40,662 bases of DNA, taken from Desulfobacteraceae bacterium. GTDB taxonomy: Bacteria > Desulfobacterota > Desulfobacteria > Desulfobacterales > JAABTS01. Each line of letters begins with the position of its first letter. Within the stretch, counting starts at the first letter, position 1. The notes under the pieces are model-generated. The model worked only from the letters and a program-made list of their open reading frames with translations, was not told where the DNA came from and did no database searches. The position numbers and the translations under genes were made by a program. Below are positions 33,898 through 40,662 of the stretch, one piece after another. The DNA lies in the NCBI GenBank assembly GCA_011389735.1, contig JAABTS010000033.1, positions 1 to 40,662 on the forward strand, in the 5' to 3' direction.

Positions 33898-33915
33898 ATT
33901 CTTCTCCTCCTTAAT

Positions 33916-35604
33916 CTAAACTTTGAATTGATCAACGATTTTTTTCAGTTTTCCCGAAAGGCGCAGCAATTCCTCCGAACTCTTTTTCACGGTCAAGCTG
34001 TTTCTGGACGCCTCTTCGATATTGTGATTGACCTCTCCGATCTCCCTGGCTGTGTTTGCTGATACGGATGAACTTTCCGACACGTTACGGTTCACGTCCG
34101 ATATACCTTCCGACACCTGAGCGATGCTTCGGGCTATTTCCCGCATGGTCACGGATTGTTCTTCAACCGCCGTGGCGATCACGGAAACTATGTCATTCAC
34201 ATTGTCGATCACCTCGGACACCTGGCCTATTTCGGATATGGCGGATTCAGTCGTAGTTTGAATCCCTTCGATTTTTTCACGGATTTCATGGGTCGCGCCC
34301 GCTGTATTTCTCGCCAGATCCTTTATTTCATTCGCTACAACGGCGAATCCTTTACCGGCGTCCCCGGCGCGGGCCGCTTCGATGGTGGCGTTTAACGCCA
34401 GAAGCTTCGTTTGATCGGAAATTTCAATAATGGTTTCGGTCACTTTTCCGATATCATGAGCGGCCTGGCCCAATTCTTCGATCCTGGCCGATGCGCTCCC
34501 GGCTTTGGCCACGGCTTCATTGGAAATGATACGGGCGTTTTCCGAATTCTTTGCGATTTCAATAATGGTGCCCGACATTTGTTCGGTCGATGTCGCCACC
34601 ATATCGACATTGGTGGACGCCTCCTCCATCGACGCGGCGACTGAAGCCATGTTGGCGCTCATTTGTTCAGTGGCGGCAGCGACATTATTCGATTTGACAA
34701 GGCTGTCTTCGGCGCTTTGGGACATTTTGCCGGACAAACCGGACAGGTTTTCGGAAGCCTGGGCCAGAATATCCGCATTTTTAGCAATATGGCTGATCAT
34801 TCCCTGAAGGTTTTCAATAAAAATATTGAACCATTTGGCCATTCGGCCTGTTTCGTCATTGGCGTCGATCAGGAGCCGCACCGTCAAATCCCCCTCCCCT
34901 TTCGCGATGTCTTCAAACATGACGGAAATTTTTTCCAGTGGATGGCCGACCATGTTCTTGACCAAAAAATAGGAAACCAGGATCAACACCAGAACAACCG
35001 ATGCGACCGATACAACGGAAACCCAGAGGGACGCTTTTCGAAGCCCGGCCATGGTGTTGGCGACCTCACGTTTTGCATCCTGAAGGGCTTTCAAGGAAAA
35101 CCGGAAATACGACACCCCGCCGACCTCGCCGAGTTTCCAGTCCATGTGGCATCGAATACAATCGTTATTGACAATGTGCGGCTGATAGATTTCCATAAAC
35201 TTGTCATCAAAAAAGTTCAGCCGTTCCTTGTCCTGATAAACCGGTTTCGCGAGATCCGGGGGCAACCTTTTATTAATGAAGGACGCATCAGAGGAATGTG
35301 TGACGACTCCCTTATTATCATACAAGGAGAACTCGGTAAGTCCTTTGACTCGCCGTTGAGCATCCAGAAGCCTGGAAAATTTTTCCATCTCGCCTCGTTC
35401 AAGCGATCCGGCGACCGCCTGCTCAAGAGATATGAAAATATTATGCGCATTCTTTTCTTCCCGATCCTTGAGTAGATCCATATTGATGTCGGTCAGTTTG
35501 GAAATCTCACGGGTGACGATCCTGTGTTGCACTATTTGAGCCGCCGTCACGGTCAAAATCAGCCCGGATAGAAGCCACAAAGTGAGTTTGACATGTATAC
35601 GCAT
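33916..35604 (-). CDS. Methyl-accepting chemotaxis protein with periplasmic haem c motif
   Basis: A 562-residue transmembrane chemoreceptor. Helix one (about 7-25) and helix two (about 193-216) bracket a periplasmic domain of about 165 residues with a c-type haem motif, Cys149-x-x-Cys152-His153 (DCIRCHMDW), followed by [16 protein letters not shown] domain (about 215-270) joins the cytoplasmic signalling rod, whose tip reads [31 protein letters not shown] and keeps the conserved Glu and Arg. No C-terminal CheR pentapeptide is seen. A haem-bearing receptor of this kind, DcrA in Desulfovibrio, senses redox or oxygen. The start is 38 bp after the hydrogenase small subunit stop, suggesting co-expression with the hydrogenase. 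Confidence 0.93.
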   Translation of the reverse strand: MRIHVKLTLWLLSGLILTVTAAQIVQHRIVTREISKLTDINMDLLKDREEKNAHNIFISLEQAVAGSLERGEMEKFSRLLDAQRRVKGLTEFSLYDNKGVVTHSSDASFINKRLPPDLAKPVYQDKERLNFFDDKFMEIYQPHIVNNDCIRCHMDWKLGEVGGVSYFRFSLKALQDAKREVANTMAGLRKASLWVSVVSVASVVLVLILVSYFLVKNMVGHPLEKISVMFEDIAKGEGDLTVRLLIDANDETGRMAKWFNIFIENLQGMISHIAKNADILAQASENLSGLSGKMSQSAEDSLVKSNNVAAATEQMSANMASVAASMEEASTNVDMVATSTEQMSGTIIEIAKNSENARIISNEAVAKAGSASARIEELGQAAHDIGKVTETIIEISDQTKLLALNATIEAARAGDAGKGFAVVANEIKDLARNTAGATHEIREKIEGIQTTTESAISEIGQVSEVIDNVNDIVSVIATAVEEQSVTMREIARSIAQVSEGISDVNRNVSESSSVSANTAREIGEVNHNIEEASRNSLTVKKSSEELLRLSGKLKKIVDQFKV

Positions 35605-35642
35605 CGCTTTTCAATCCTGTTTTGATGACTAAAAGAAAAATC

Positions 35643-36566
35643 TCATTTTAATCCGTCGAGTATTTCGCCTTTGCGATAAAAAGGGAAACCCGCCTTTAAC
35701 GCAAAGGTGTCGGAAGTACACCCGATACACGGCGCACCTGCGTTGATGCATGAATTAATCCCGGAATTCCATTGCCGTATGGTGCAATCCCCAAAAGTGT
35801 TGGGCCCGACACATCCCAGCTTGAACAAACATCCCTCTCCGGAAAACATGTCGGCGAAACTCTCTCGTTCGTAATCCGCGAATCGCGGACATTGATCGTG
35901 AACATACCTGGCGTAAAACATCAGAGGCCGGTTTTTGCCGTCCAAAGCCGGCTTTCCGAATTTCAACAAATGCGCCAATGTCCCCGTGATCCATTCCGGA
36001 TGGGCTGGGCAGCCGGGTAAATTGATGGGATTGGCTTTAACGCCTTTTCGCTTGAAAAATTCCATTACCCCGACCGCTCCGGTCTGATTGTTTTCAGCCG
36101 CAGGAATACCGCCGAACGCCGCACAAGTCCCGACCGCAATAATCGCTTTGGCGTTTTTGGCGGCCCGGATAATTTGGTCGGCCACCGGTTCCCCGCCCAT
36201 CATACAGGCCTCCGGCATATCCGCGGGAACGGCGCCTTCCACAACAAGATAATACCCTCCCCGGTCTATGCTCGCATTGATCAAATCAAGGCTCACTTCC
36301 CCCGTAGATGCGGTTATGGCGGTATTAAAGAGCATGGAAATATACCGGGTCATCAATTCCACCGGATTGGGATACGAATTGTTCAACAAGGACACCGTGC
36401 ATCCCGAACAACTTTGTCCCTGAAGCCAAAGAACCTTCGCGTTTCCTGAATACATCGTTTCCAAAGCCCCGGCCAAATCCGGAACGGCTGAAGCGCCCAA
36501 TCCCATCATAGCGGCCAGTTTTCCGCTTATAACCAAAAATTCCCTGCGTGTGAATTCATTCTTCAT
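35643..36566 (-). CDS. Periplasmic [NiFe] hydrogenase small subunit
   Basis: A 307-residue protein with a Tat signal (FTRREFLVISGKLAAMMG) and a signal-peptidase site near PDLAGALE. The mature part has proximal-cluster ligands (QGQSCSGCTVSLL, GTCAAFGG, LPGCPAHPEW) and ligands for the distal (VHDQCPRF, GEGCLFKLGC) and medial (GDC, PCIGC) clusters. There is no C-terminal membrane helix, so the enzyme should be soluble in the periplasm, probably coupled to cytochrome c3 and then Qrc. It follows the large subunit by 31 bp, whereas the usual order in this family is small then large. The ribosome site is weak. Confidence 0.95.
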   Translation of the reverse strand: MKNEFTRREFLVISGKLAAMMGLGASAVPDLAGALETMYSGNAKVLWLQGQSCSGCTVSLLNNSYPNPVELMTRYISMLFNTAITASTGEVSLDLINASIDRGGYYLVVEGAVPADMPEACMMGGEPVADQIIRAAKNAKAIIAVGTCAAFGGIPAAENNQTGAVGVMEFFKRKGVKANPINLPGCPAHPEWITGTLAHLLKFGKPALDGKNRPLMFYARYVHDQCPRFADYERESFADMFSGEGCLFKLGCVGPNTFGDCTIRQWNSGINSCINAGAPCIGCTSDTFALKAGFPFYRKGEILDGLK

Positions 36567-36597
36567 CGTTCAAAGACCCCATTTTAATGACCTCATT

Positions 36598-38112
36598 TTA
36601 ATGAACGGCGCATGCAATACATGGATCAAAGGACCGGACAATTCTGACCGCCTCCAGAGGATTCTCGCTGTCTGCAATCGCGGTTCCGGCAAGAGCGTGT
36701 TCCACGGGTCCCGGAAGGCCGTTGTCGTCTCTCGGTGAACAATTCCATGTAGTAGGTATAACGCATTGATATGACTTTATTTTGCGATTCTTCAGCTCAA
36801 TCCAGTGCCCCAGCGCTCCCCGCGGCGCTTCAGTCAATCCAAAGCCCCGCCCTGAATCCGGAATTATAAAATCCGTGAAGGTTGGATTTCCTGGAATCAA
36901 AAGATCGACCCACTCTCTGCAACGATCCGCGATGATTTTGCACTGAATCGCCCGGGCGATATGCCGCCCCATCGTCGATTGCATATCCTGATGTGTCCTG
37001 CCGATCTTTTTCAGGACACCGTCGAGCAGCGCCCGTATTTGCGATTTTTCGTCACGCAGATACCCGGCCATGACGGTCGCCAGAGGTCCCGCTTCCAGAG
37101 GCCGGCCTCCGTAACGCGGGGCCTTGAGCCATGAATACGCCTTGTTTTTTTGAGGGTCGGGGATGGTGCGGCTTTCAAAGGGATGCGCCGCCGATGACGA
37201 TGAATAGTGGGAGTATCGGACATCCTCCCGGATTCCGAACAGATCCACATCGTTAACCTCCCCTTTGGTGACGATTCCGGACGGCAACAGTGTTTTGTCG
37301 CCGGCGTCCGTTTCCGGATAAGCGCCGAAAGCAAGTAAATCGCCGTATCCCTTGCCGATGAGCATATAATCCGGAAACGCCGTCGCCAGCTCGATCACAT
37401 CCGGAATATAAACCGTGTCGATAAACGTTCGAATTTGATTCAGCATGTTCGCAAATTGAAGAATCTTATGCGCGGTCGGCGGTTGCGTCACGCCTCCCGG
37501 AACAATCGACGGCGAATGAGGCAGTTTCCCGGCGAAAACAGCGCCCATCCGATGAGATAGAGATCTGATTTTGAAAGCATCCATATAATGCTTGACGAAC
37601 ATGATATTCAATTCAGGATCGGTTATATAATTCCCTGAGTATTTGGGTAAAAACGGAGCAAACGGATAGAGCCCGCCGGAACCGGCCCCGCTTTCAATCC
37701 ATTTTTTCAAACCCGCCAGATCCGGATCGTTCCCCTTATATTCAGCCACCGGCTGCACATCGATATAATCAAGCGCGGCCAGATGATAAAAATGAAGGAT
37801 GTGGGACTGTATGGTGTTGGCGCCCTGGATCAAGTTTCTCAAAAGCCGTCCGTTTTCCGGGGGAACAATTCCATATACGGCCTCTTGCGCGGCGCACGAA
37901 ACAATCCCGTGGGAAATGGGGCACACTCCGCAGATTCGCTGAGTAATCTGCTGGGCGTCCATCGGATCCCGCCCCTGGAGGATCGCTTCGAATCCCCTGT
38001 ACATTTCTCCTGCAATATAGGCGTTTTGAATTACGCCGCCGTCGATATCCAGACGGACAGCCAGATGCCCTTCAATCCGGGTGATCGGATCGATCTTTAC
38101 ACTCACCGCCAT
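36598..38112 (-). CDS. [NiFe] hydrogenase large subunit lacking a C-terminal extension
   Basis: A 504-residue catalytic subunit. The N-terminal metal ligands are Cys61 and Cys64 (QRICGVCPISHG) and the C-terminal ones Cys498 and Cys501 (DPCIACAVH). Other family marks include PHSPSIVPGGVT and EAPRGALGHWIELK. The protein stops immediately after the His of DPCxxCxxH. Ordinary large subunits carry a further peptide of about 15 residues that a HyaD/HupD-type protease removes after nickel insertion; here nothing needs removal, as in H2-sensing HoxC/HupV proteins. Bases after the stop do not encode a lost extension. The ribosome site AAGGAGG is good. A 56-residue ORF lies directly upstream, and the small subunit follows. 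Confidence 0.96.
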   Translation of the reverse strand: MAVSVKIDPITRIEGHLAVRLDIDGGVIQNAYIAGEMYRGFEAILQGRDPMDAQQITQRICGVCPISHGIVSCAAQEAVYGIVPPENGRLLRNLIQGANTIQSHILHFYHLAALDYIDVQPVAEYKGNDPDLAGLKKWIESGAGSGGLYPFAPFLPKYSGNYITDPELNIMFVKHYMDAFKIRSLSHRMGAVFAGKLPHSPSIVPGGVTQPPTAHKILQFANMLNQIRTFIDTVYIPDVIELATAFPDYMLIGKGYGDLLAFGAYPETDAGDKTLLPSGIVTKGEVNDVDLFGIREDVRYSHYSSSSAAHPFESRTIPDPQKNKAYSWLKAPRYGGRPLEAGPLATVMAGYLRDEKSQIRALLDGVLKKIGRTHQDMQSTMGRHIARAIQCKIIADRCREWVDLLIPGNPTFTDFIIPDSGRGFGLTEAPRGALGHWIELKNRKIKSYQCVIPTTWNCSPRDDNGLPGPVEHALAGTAIADSENPLEAVRIVRSFDPCIACAVH

Positions 38113-38134
38113 GAAACCTCCTTACAGGATGGGG

Positions 38135-38305
38135 CTATTCCCCCTCCCTCCGCTTATAAACACCTTTTACCATATTCACGGCGCCGAAATCGGAAAGGCG
38201 TCCGCCGTATTGTGTCATGATTGCAGGAACCCATTTTTCACCAACCCGCTCCAACCTGATCCATTTCCGCCCATCGTCAAAATGATATTGAATCAAAAAT
38301 TTCAT
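38135..38305 (-). CDS. Small ORF (56 aa) upstream of the hydrogenase genes
   Basis: An open frame of 56 residues that begins 28 nt from the proposed -10 of the hydrogenase promoter and ends 22 bp before the large subunit. The peptide starts MKFLIQYHFDDGRKWIRLER and ends with a basic stretch, VKGVYKRREGE; it has no cysteine and no membrane segment. No strong ribosome site precedes ATG 38305, which is the main reason for caution. I recognise no family. From its position it could be a hydrogenase accessory or a regulatory leader peptide. Confidence 0.55.
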   Translation of the reverse strand: MKFLIQYHFDDGRKWIRLERVGEKWVPAIMTQYGGRLSDFGAVNMVKGVYKRREGE

Positions 38306-38332
38306 AAGATTATTTTACATATAACGTTCTTT

Positions 38333-38361
38333 AGTTTATTGTAAAAAGAAAACAGTGTCAA
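38333..38361 (-). promoter_or_regulatory. Promoter of the hydrogenase-chemoreceptor operon
   Basis: On the minus strand TTGACA (38356-38361) and TAAACT (38333-38338) are separated by 17 bp. This is a good sigma-70 match placed just ahead of the 56-residue ORF. No further promoter or terminator is evident between here and pyrF. I see nothing distinctive in 38362-38489. Confidence 0.6.
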
Positions 38362-38489
38362 TGCCGAATTCGGTAACTATCCCATATTCGTAGACTTTTT
38401 AGTAACTTCCGTCACTGGACGAGGATACTGTTTTCACATTCCCGGGCTTTTGGAAAAAATAATCTTGCAATGGCGAACCGGATTCAATA

Positions 38490-38707
38490 GATAGTGGCTG
38501 AACGAAAAACGCCTCACGCTCCCAGAGGATTTGCAATCCCCTTTGGCCAAGAGAGGAACACGCGGGTTACAAACCCGCTCAGAGCCGTGGATCGAAAAAC
38601 TCATCTCGCTCACAGGGGATTTGCAATCCCCGTTGGCCACGAGATGAACACGCGGGTTACAAGCCCGCTCAGAGCTGGGGTTTGCGGCTTTTCGTTCAAT
38701 CACTATC
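38490..38707. repeat. MITE-like element, family C, with tandem palindromic units
   Basis: A 218-bp element with imperfect terminal inverted repeats: GATAGTGGCTGAACGAAAA at the left, and at the right the complement of GATAGTGATTGAACGAAAA. Inside are two direct repeats with a 90-bp period. Each contains GGATTTGCAATCCCC and CGCGGGTTACAA[AG]CCCGC, palindromes that would form hairpins. Related units occur inside the element at 4706-4977. Frames open across it give arginine- and proline-rich peptides of a kind often misannotated as hypothetical proteins. Confidence 0.8.
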
Positions 38708-38780
38708 TTAAAATTGGGATGCGGGCAAAGCCTGCTTTGGTTTGAATCAAATTAGCGTTTAAATGCAATGGAGGTTTCAA

Positions 38781-38966
38781 ATGAACAAAGAAAGAATCAA
38801 TGAGTTGTTCAGGAGTCTGGAAAGAATGGTCAATTCAGGTCAGGAACACGCCAGAGGTTATATGGATCGTGAGCCGAGCCAGAAAATGCAGAATAACTAT
38901 TGGAGGTATGTATTGCAGGATCTCAGGGAATTGAAATCCCTTGTTTTGGAAGACGAACAAGTTTAA
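38781..38966 (+). CDS. Small conserved-looking hypothetical protein (61 aa)
   Basis: From ATG 38781, preceded by ATGGAGGTTTCAA with a clear GGAGG site, the frame encodes a 61-residue, highly charged and probably all-helical protein. It has helices around KERINELFRSLERMVNS and YWRYVLQDLRELKSLVLED and no cysteine or membrane segment. The earlier ATG at 38764 lacks a ribosome site. It stands alone between a repeat element and a terminator hairpin. I do not recognise the family. The codon use, translation start and helical pattern suggest a real gene. Confidence 0.65.
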   Translation: MNKERINELFRSLERMVNSGQEHARGYMDREPSQKMQNNYWRYVLQDLRELKSLVLEDEQV

Positions 38967-39018
38967 TATTTTTGCAGCCGTCGATGTTTTTTTACATCGG
39001 GTAGTGAAAACCGGTTTT

Positions 39019-39046
39019 GTAAGGGCGGAAAAAGATTCGCCCTTAC
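39019..39046. terminator. Bidirectional terminator hairpin
   Basis: A perfect 9-bp stem GTAAGGGCG/CGCCCTTAC with a 10-nt loop lies between the 61-residue ORF and the convergent chemoreceptor. It is flanked by AAAACCGGTTTT and by AAAACCG, which can extend the pairing. A smaller hairpin, CGATGT-TTTTTT-ACATCG, lies near 38982-38999. Confidence 0.6.
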
Positions 39047-39072
39047 TACTTTCACAGTAAAACCGATAGCGT

Positions 39073-40656
39073 TTACCTGATTAGTTTTTCGATCTGGGAC
39101 GCCAGATGAGTCAGGTTTTCCGCCTGATATTTTATCCTGGCTGCGCTCCTGGATGTTATATTGATCGATTCGGTAACGCCGACAATGCTTTGTGTGACCC
39201 GTTCGGTTTGTTCGGACGCCATGGCGGCGTCTTCAGCGATATCTTCCGCCGATTTCGCCAGTTCGTCAAGGCTTCCTGAAACATCCACGCCGAATTGCAC
39301 CGCTTCCCGAATTCGTTCCGACGTCACAGACGAACTTCTGGCCGCCTCGAAAAGATTATCGGACACCGATTCAGCGGCGGTGACCGTTCCCACAATGCTT
39401 TTGGATATCTCATTCGTTGTGGCGGTCTGCTCTTCAACGGCGCTGGCGATGTTTTCCATGATCAGATTAATTTCCGAAATGACTTTTACGATAACCTCGA
39501 TAGCCTTGACCGCGGCTTTAGTGTTGGTTTGCATACTGAGTATTTTTTTACGGATTCCCTCCGTAGCGCCGGTGGTTTGACGCGCCAGATCCTTTACTTC
39601 ATTGGCGACCACACGGAATCCTTTTCCGGAGTCTCCGGCGCCGACCGCTTCAATCGTCGCATTCAACGCCAGAATATGCGTTTGAGAGGCGATCCCCTTG
39701 ATCAGTTCAATCACATCGCCGATTTTTTCCGCATCGGCGCCCAGAGTGTTGATGATTTCGGAAGCCGTTTCGGCTTTTTCCGACGCATCGCTGGTGACGC
39801 TTGCCCCGCGGGTGGAATTTTTGGACACTTCGTTCAACGACGAGTACATCTGTTCGATTGCGGTTGCAATCACGTTTACCGCTTTGCACATCTGTTCCGC
39901 GTTATCGGAAACAGTGCTCAAGTGGTCGGAAACAGTACTGGTGGCTGTTTCTATTTCTTTTAAATTTCCGGACAATTCGTTCGACGCCGAAGCCACTGAA
40001 TTGACGCTGCCGCTGGCTTTGCCCGCCGAATCCGCCATATTCTTGATGTTCACAAGCGTTTTTTTGCTTTCTTCAGACGCATTCATGGAAAGCGAATTCA
40101 TTTCGCTCGATTTGTCTGAAAGTTCTTCCGCCGTGGTGTCCAGAACGGTAGACGCCTGCAATATTGCTTCTCCTGTTTCTCCGATGCTGTCGAACATATC
40201 TTCAAGTCTCTCGACAGTATCGTTTTGCAGCTTCAACGATTCCTTCTGCCCCTCGAAAGCCTGCCGCATTCCGTTATTAAAAAACCACCCCGAAATGAAC
40301 ACCGCGAGAAGGGGCCCAAAATAGTTGGCGATCTGAGCCTTGACGACTTCCGTTTCCGATAAGCTAATAGTGGGCAACGGATAATCGATCAGTTTTAAAT
40401 AGTAGAATATGAGCAGAGCAATCAGTAAAAACGAAGTCCAGAACATGGAAAACCAGTTTCCAAAGTACATGGACGACAAGAGCGGAACCACAAGCAGCCA
40501 TGTGATAGCCGTGGAATCGAATCCGCCGGTCAGATGAATCAAATATATAAAATGTAAGTTCAGGGCGCCCATCATGCAGTACCCGGGAATCGTAAGTTTC
40601 CCGCTTTTCCGGAAAAGAAGCGTCATCAAGAATACGACAATCGCGACTCCCGCCAT
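39073..40656 (-). CDS. Methyl-accepting chemotaxis protein, 5' end at the window edge
   Basis: At least 527 residues; the frame remains open to the right edge, so the true start may lie outside. The N-terminal 135 residues are hydrophobic, with about four to five membrane helices ([78 protein letters not shown]) and little periplasmic sequence. This layout suggests sensing within or at the membrane. The rest is a cytoplasmic signalling rod with the tip [33 protein letters not shown]. The usual A-A-R-A-G is V-G-A-G here, losing the highly conserved tip arginine. No HAMP domain or CheR pentapeptide is obvious. It is separated from the hydrogenase operon by a repeat and a small plus-strand gene. 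Confidence 0.88.
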   Translation of the reverse strand: MAGVAIVVFLMTLLFRKSGKLTIPGYCMMGALNLHFIYLIHLTGGFDSTAITWLLVVPLLSSMYFGNWFSMFWTSFLLIALLIFYYLKLIDYPLPTISLSETEVVKAQIANYFGPLLAVFISGWFFNNGMRQAFEGQKESLKLQNDTVERLEDMFDSIGETGEAILQASTVLDTTAEELSDKSSEMNSLSMNASEESKKTLVNIKNMADSAGKASGSVNSVASASNELSGNLKEIETATSTVSDHLSTVSDNAEQMCKAVNVIATAIEQMYSSLNEVSKNSTRGASVTSDASEKAETASEIINTLGADAEKIGDVIELIKGIASQTHILALNATIEAVGAGDSGKGFRVVANEVKDLARQTTGATEGIRKKILSMQTNTKAAVKAIEVIVKVISEINLIMENIASAVEEQTATTNEISKSIVGTVTAAESVSDNLFEAARSSSVTSERIREAVQFGVDVSGSLDELAKSAEDIAEDAAMASEQTERVTQSIVGVTESINITSRSAARIKYQAENLTHLASQIEKLIR

Positions 40657-40662
40657 GCTAAG

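Noticed and set aside
36598-36630. Selenocysteine or read-through at the end of the hydrogenase large subunit
   Set aside because: Both C-terminal metal ligands are ordinary Cys codons. The stop is TAA, not TGA, and the following codons do not resemble a C-terminal extension.
38434-38745. Two overlapping frames with Cys-Asn-Pro-Arg-Val repeats
   Set aside because: They are translations of the family C element; no ribosome site and the same peptide motif recurs with the DNA repeat.

Overview
The window looks like chromosomal DNA of a Desulfobacterota (former Deltaproteobacteria) sulfate reducer of moderate GC. The strongest indicators are a complete Qrc-type menaquinone reductase operon (qrcABCD), System II cytochrome c maturation genes (ResB and CcsB), a Tat-exported periplasmic [NiFe] hydrogenase, and a chemoreceptor with a c-type haem motif. 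This assignment is inferred from gene content; there is no 16S or other marker gene here. I see no prophage, integrase, transposase gene or CRISPR array, but intergenic DNA is crowded with short non-coding inverted-repeat elements of at least three families.

Layout: 1-1526 holds a hexamer repeat, a DtxR-family metalloregulator with palindromic operators, and two neighbouring MITE-like elements. 1776-4684 is an Hsp20-Lon protein quality control pair. 5053-5853 is an RlpA-SPOR lipoprotein, followed by tRNA-Asn on the opposite strand. 6437-9771 carries an S1-domain protein, a SpoIIM-family protein and an RDD protein. They face a lipoprotein (9787-10845) that appears to fuse an NlpC/P60-like domain to an RlpA barrel. 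11501-15399 is an SNF2 helicase plus SWIM zinc-finger protein pair in AT-richer DNA. 16349-17602 is murA.

18193-23525 is the qrc operon on the minus strand, ending in a strong terminator at 18010-18055 and carrying an extra 52-residue membrane ORF after qrcD. Upstream lie ccsB, a zinc-ribbon/AMIN protein and resB, which would supply haem attachment for QrcA and other exported cytochromes. 27889-32798 is a plus-strand operon for a Gld-like ABC system (ATPase, permease, GldG-like protein, DUF4340 protein).

38305-32849 (minus) reads as one tight run of six genes with gaps of 18-38 bp: a 56-residue ORF, hydrogenase large subunit, hydrogenase small subunit, haem-c chemoreceptor, ABM-domain protein and pyrF. 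The large subunit stops exactly at the final metal-site His, so it has no C-terminal peptide to remove, and it precedes the small subunit. This hydrogenase-chemoreceptor run is the best candidate for an undescribed system. The right end holds a TIR-bounded repeat element, a 61-residue ORF and a second, edge-truncated chemoreceptor with an altered signalling tip.

All functional calls rest on motif reading by eye; no database search was run.
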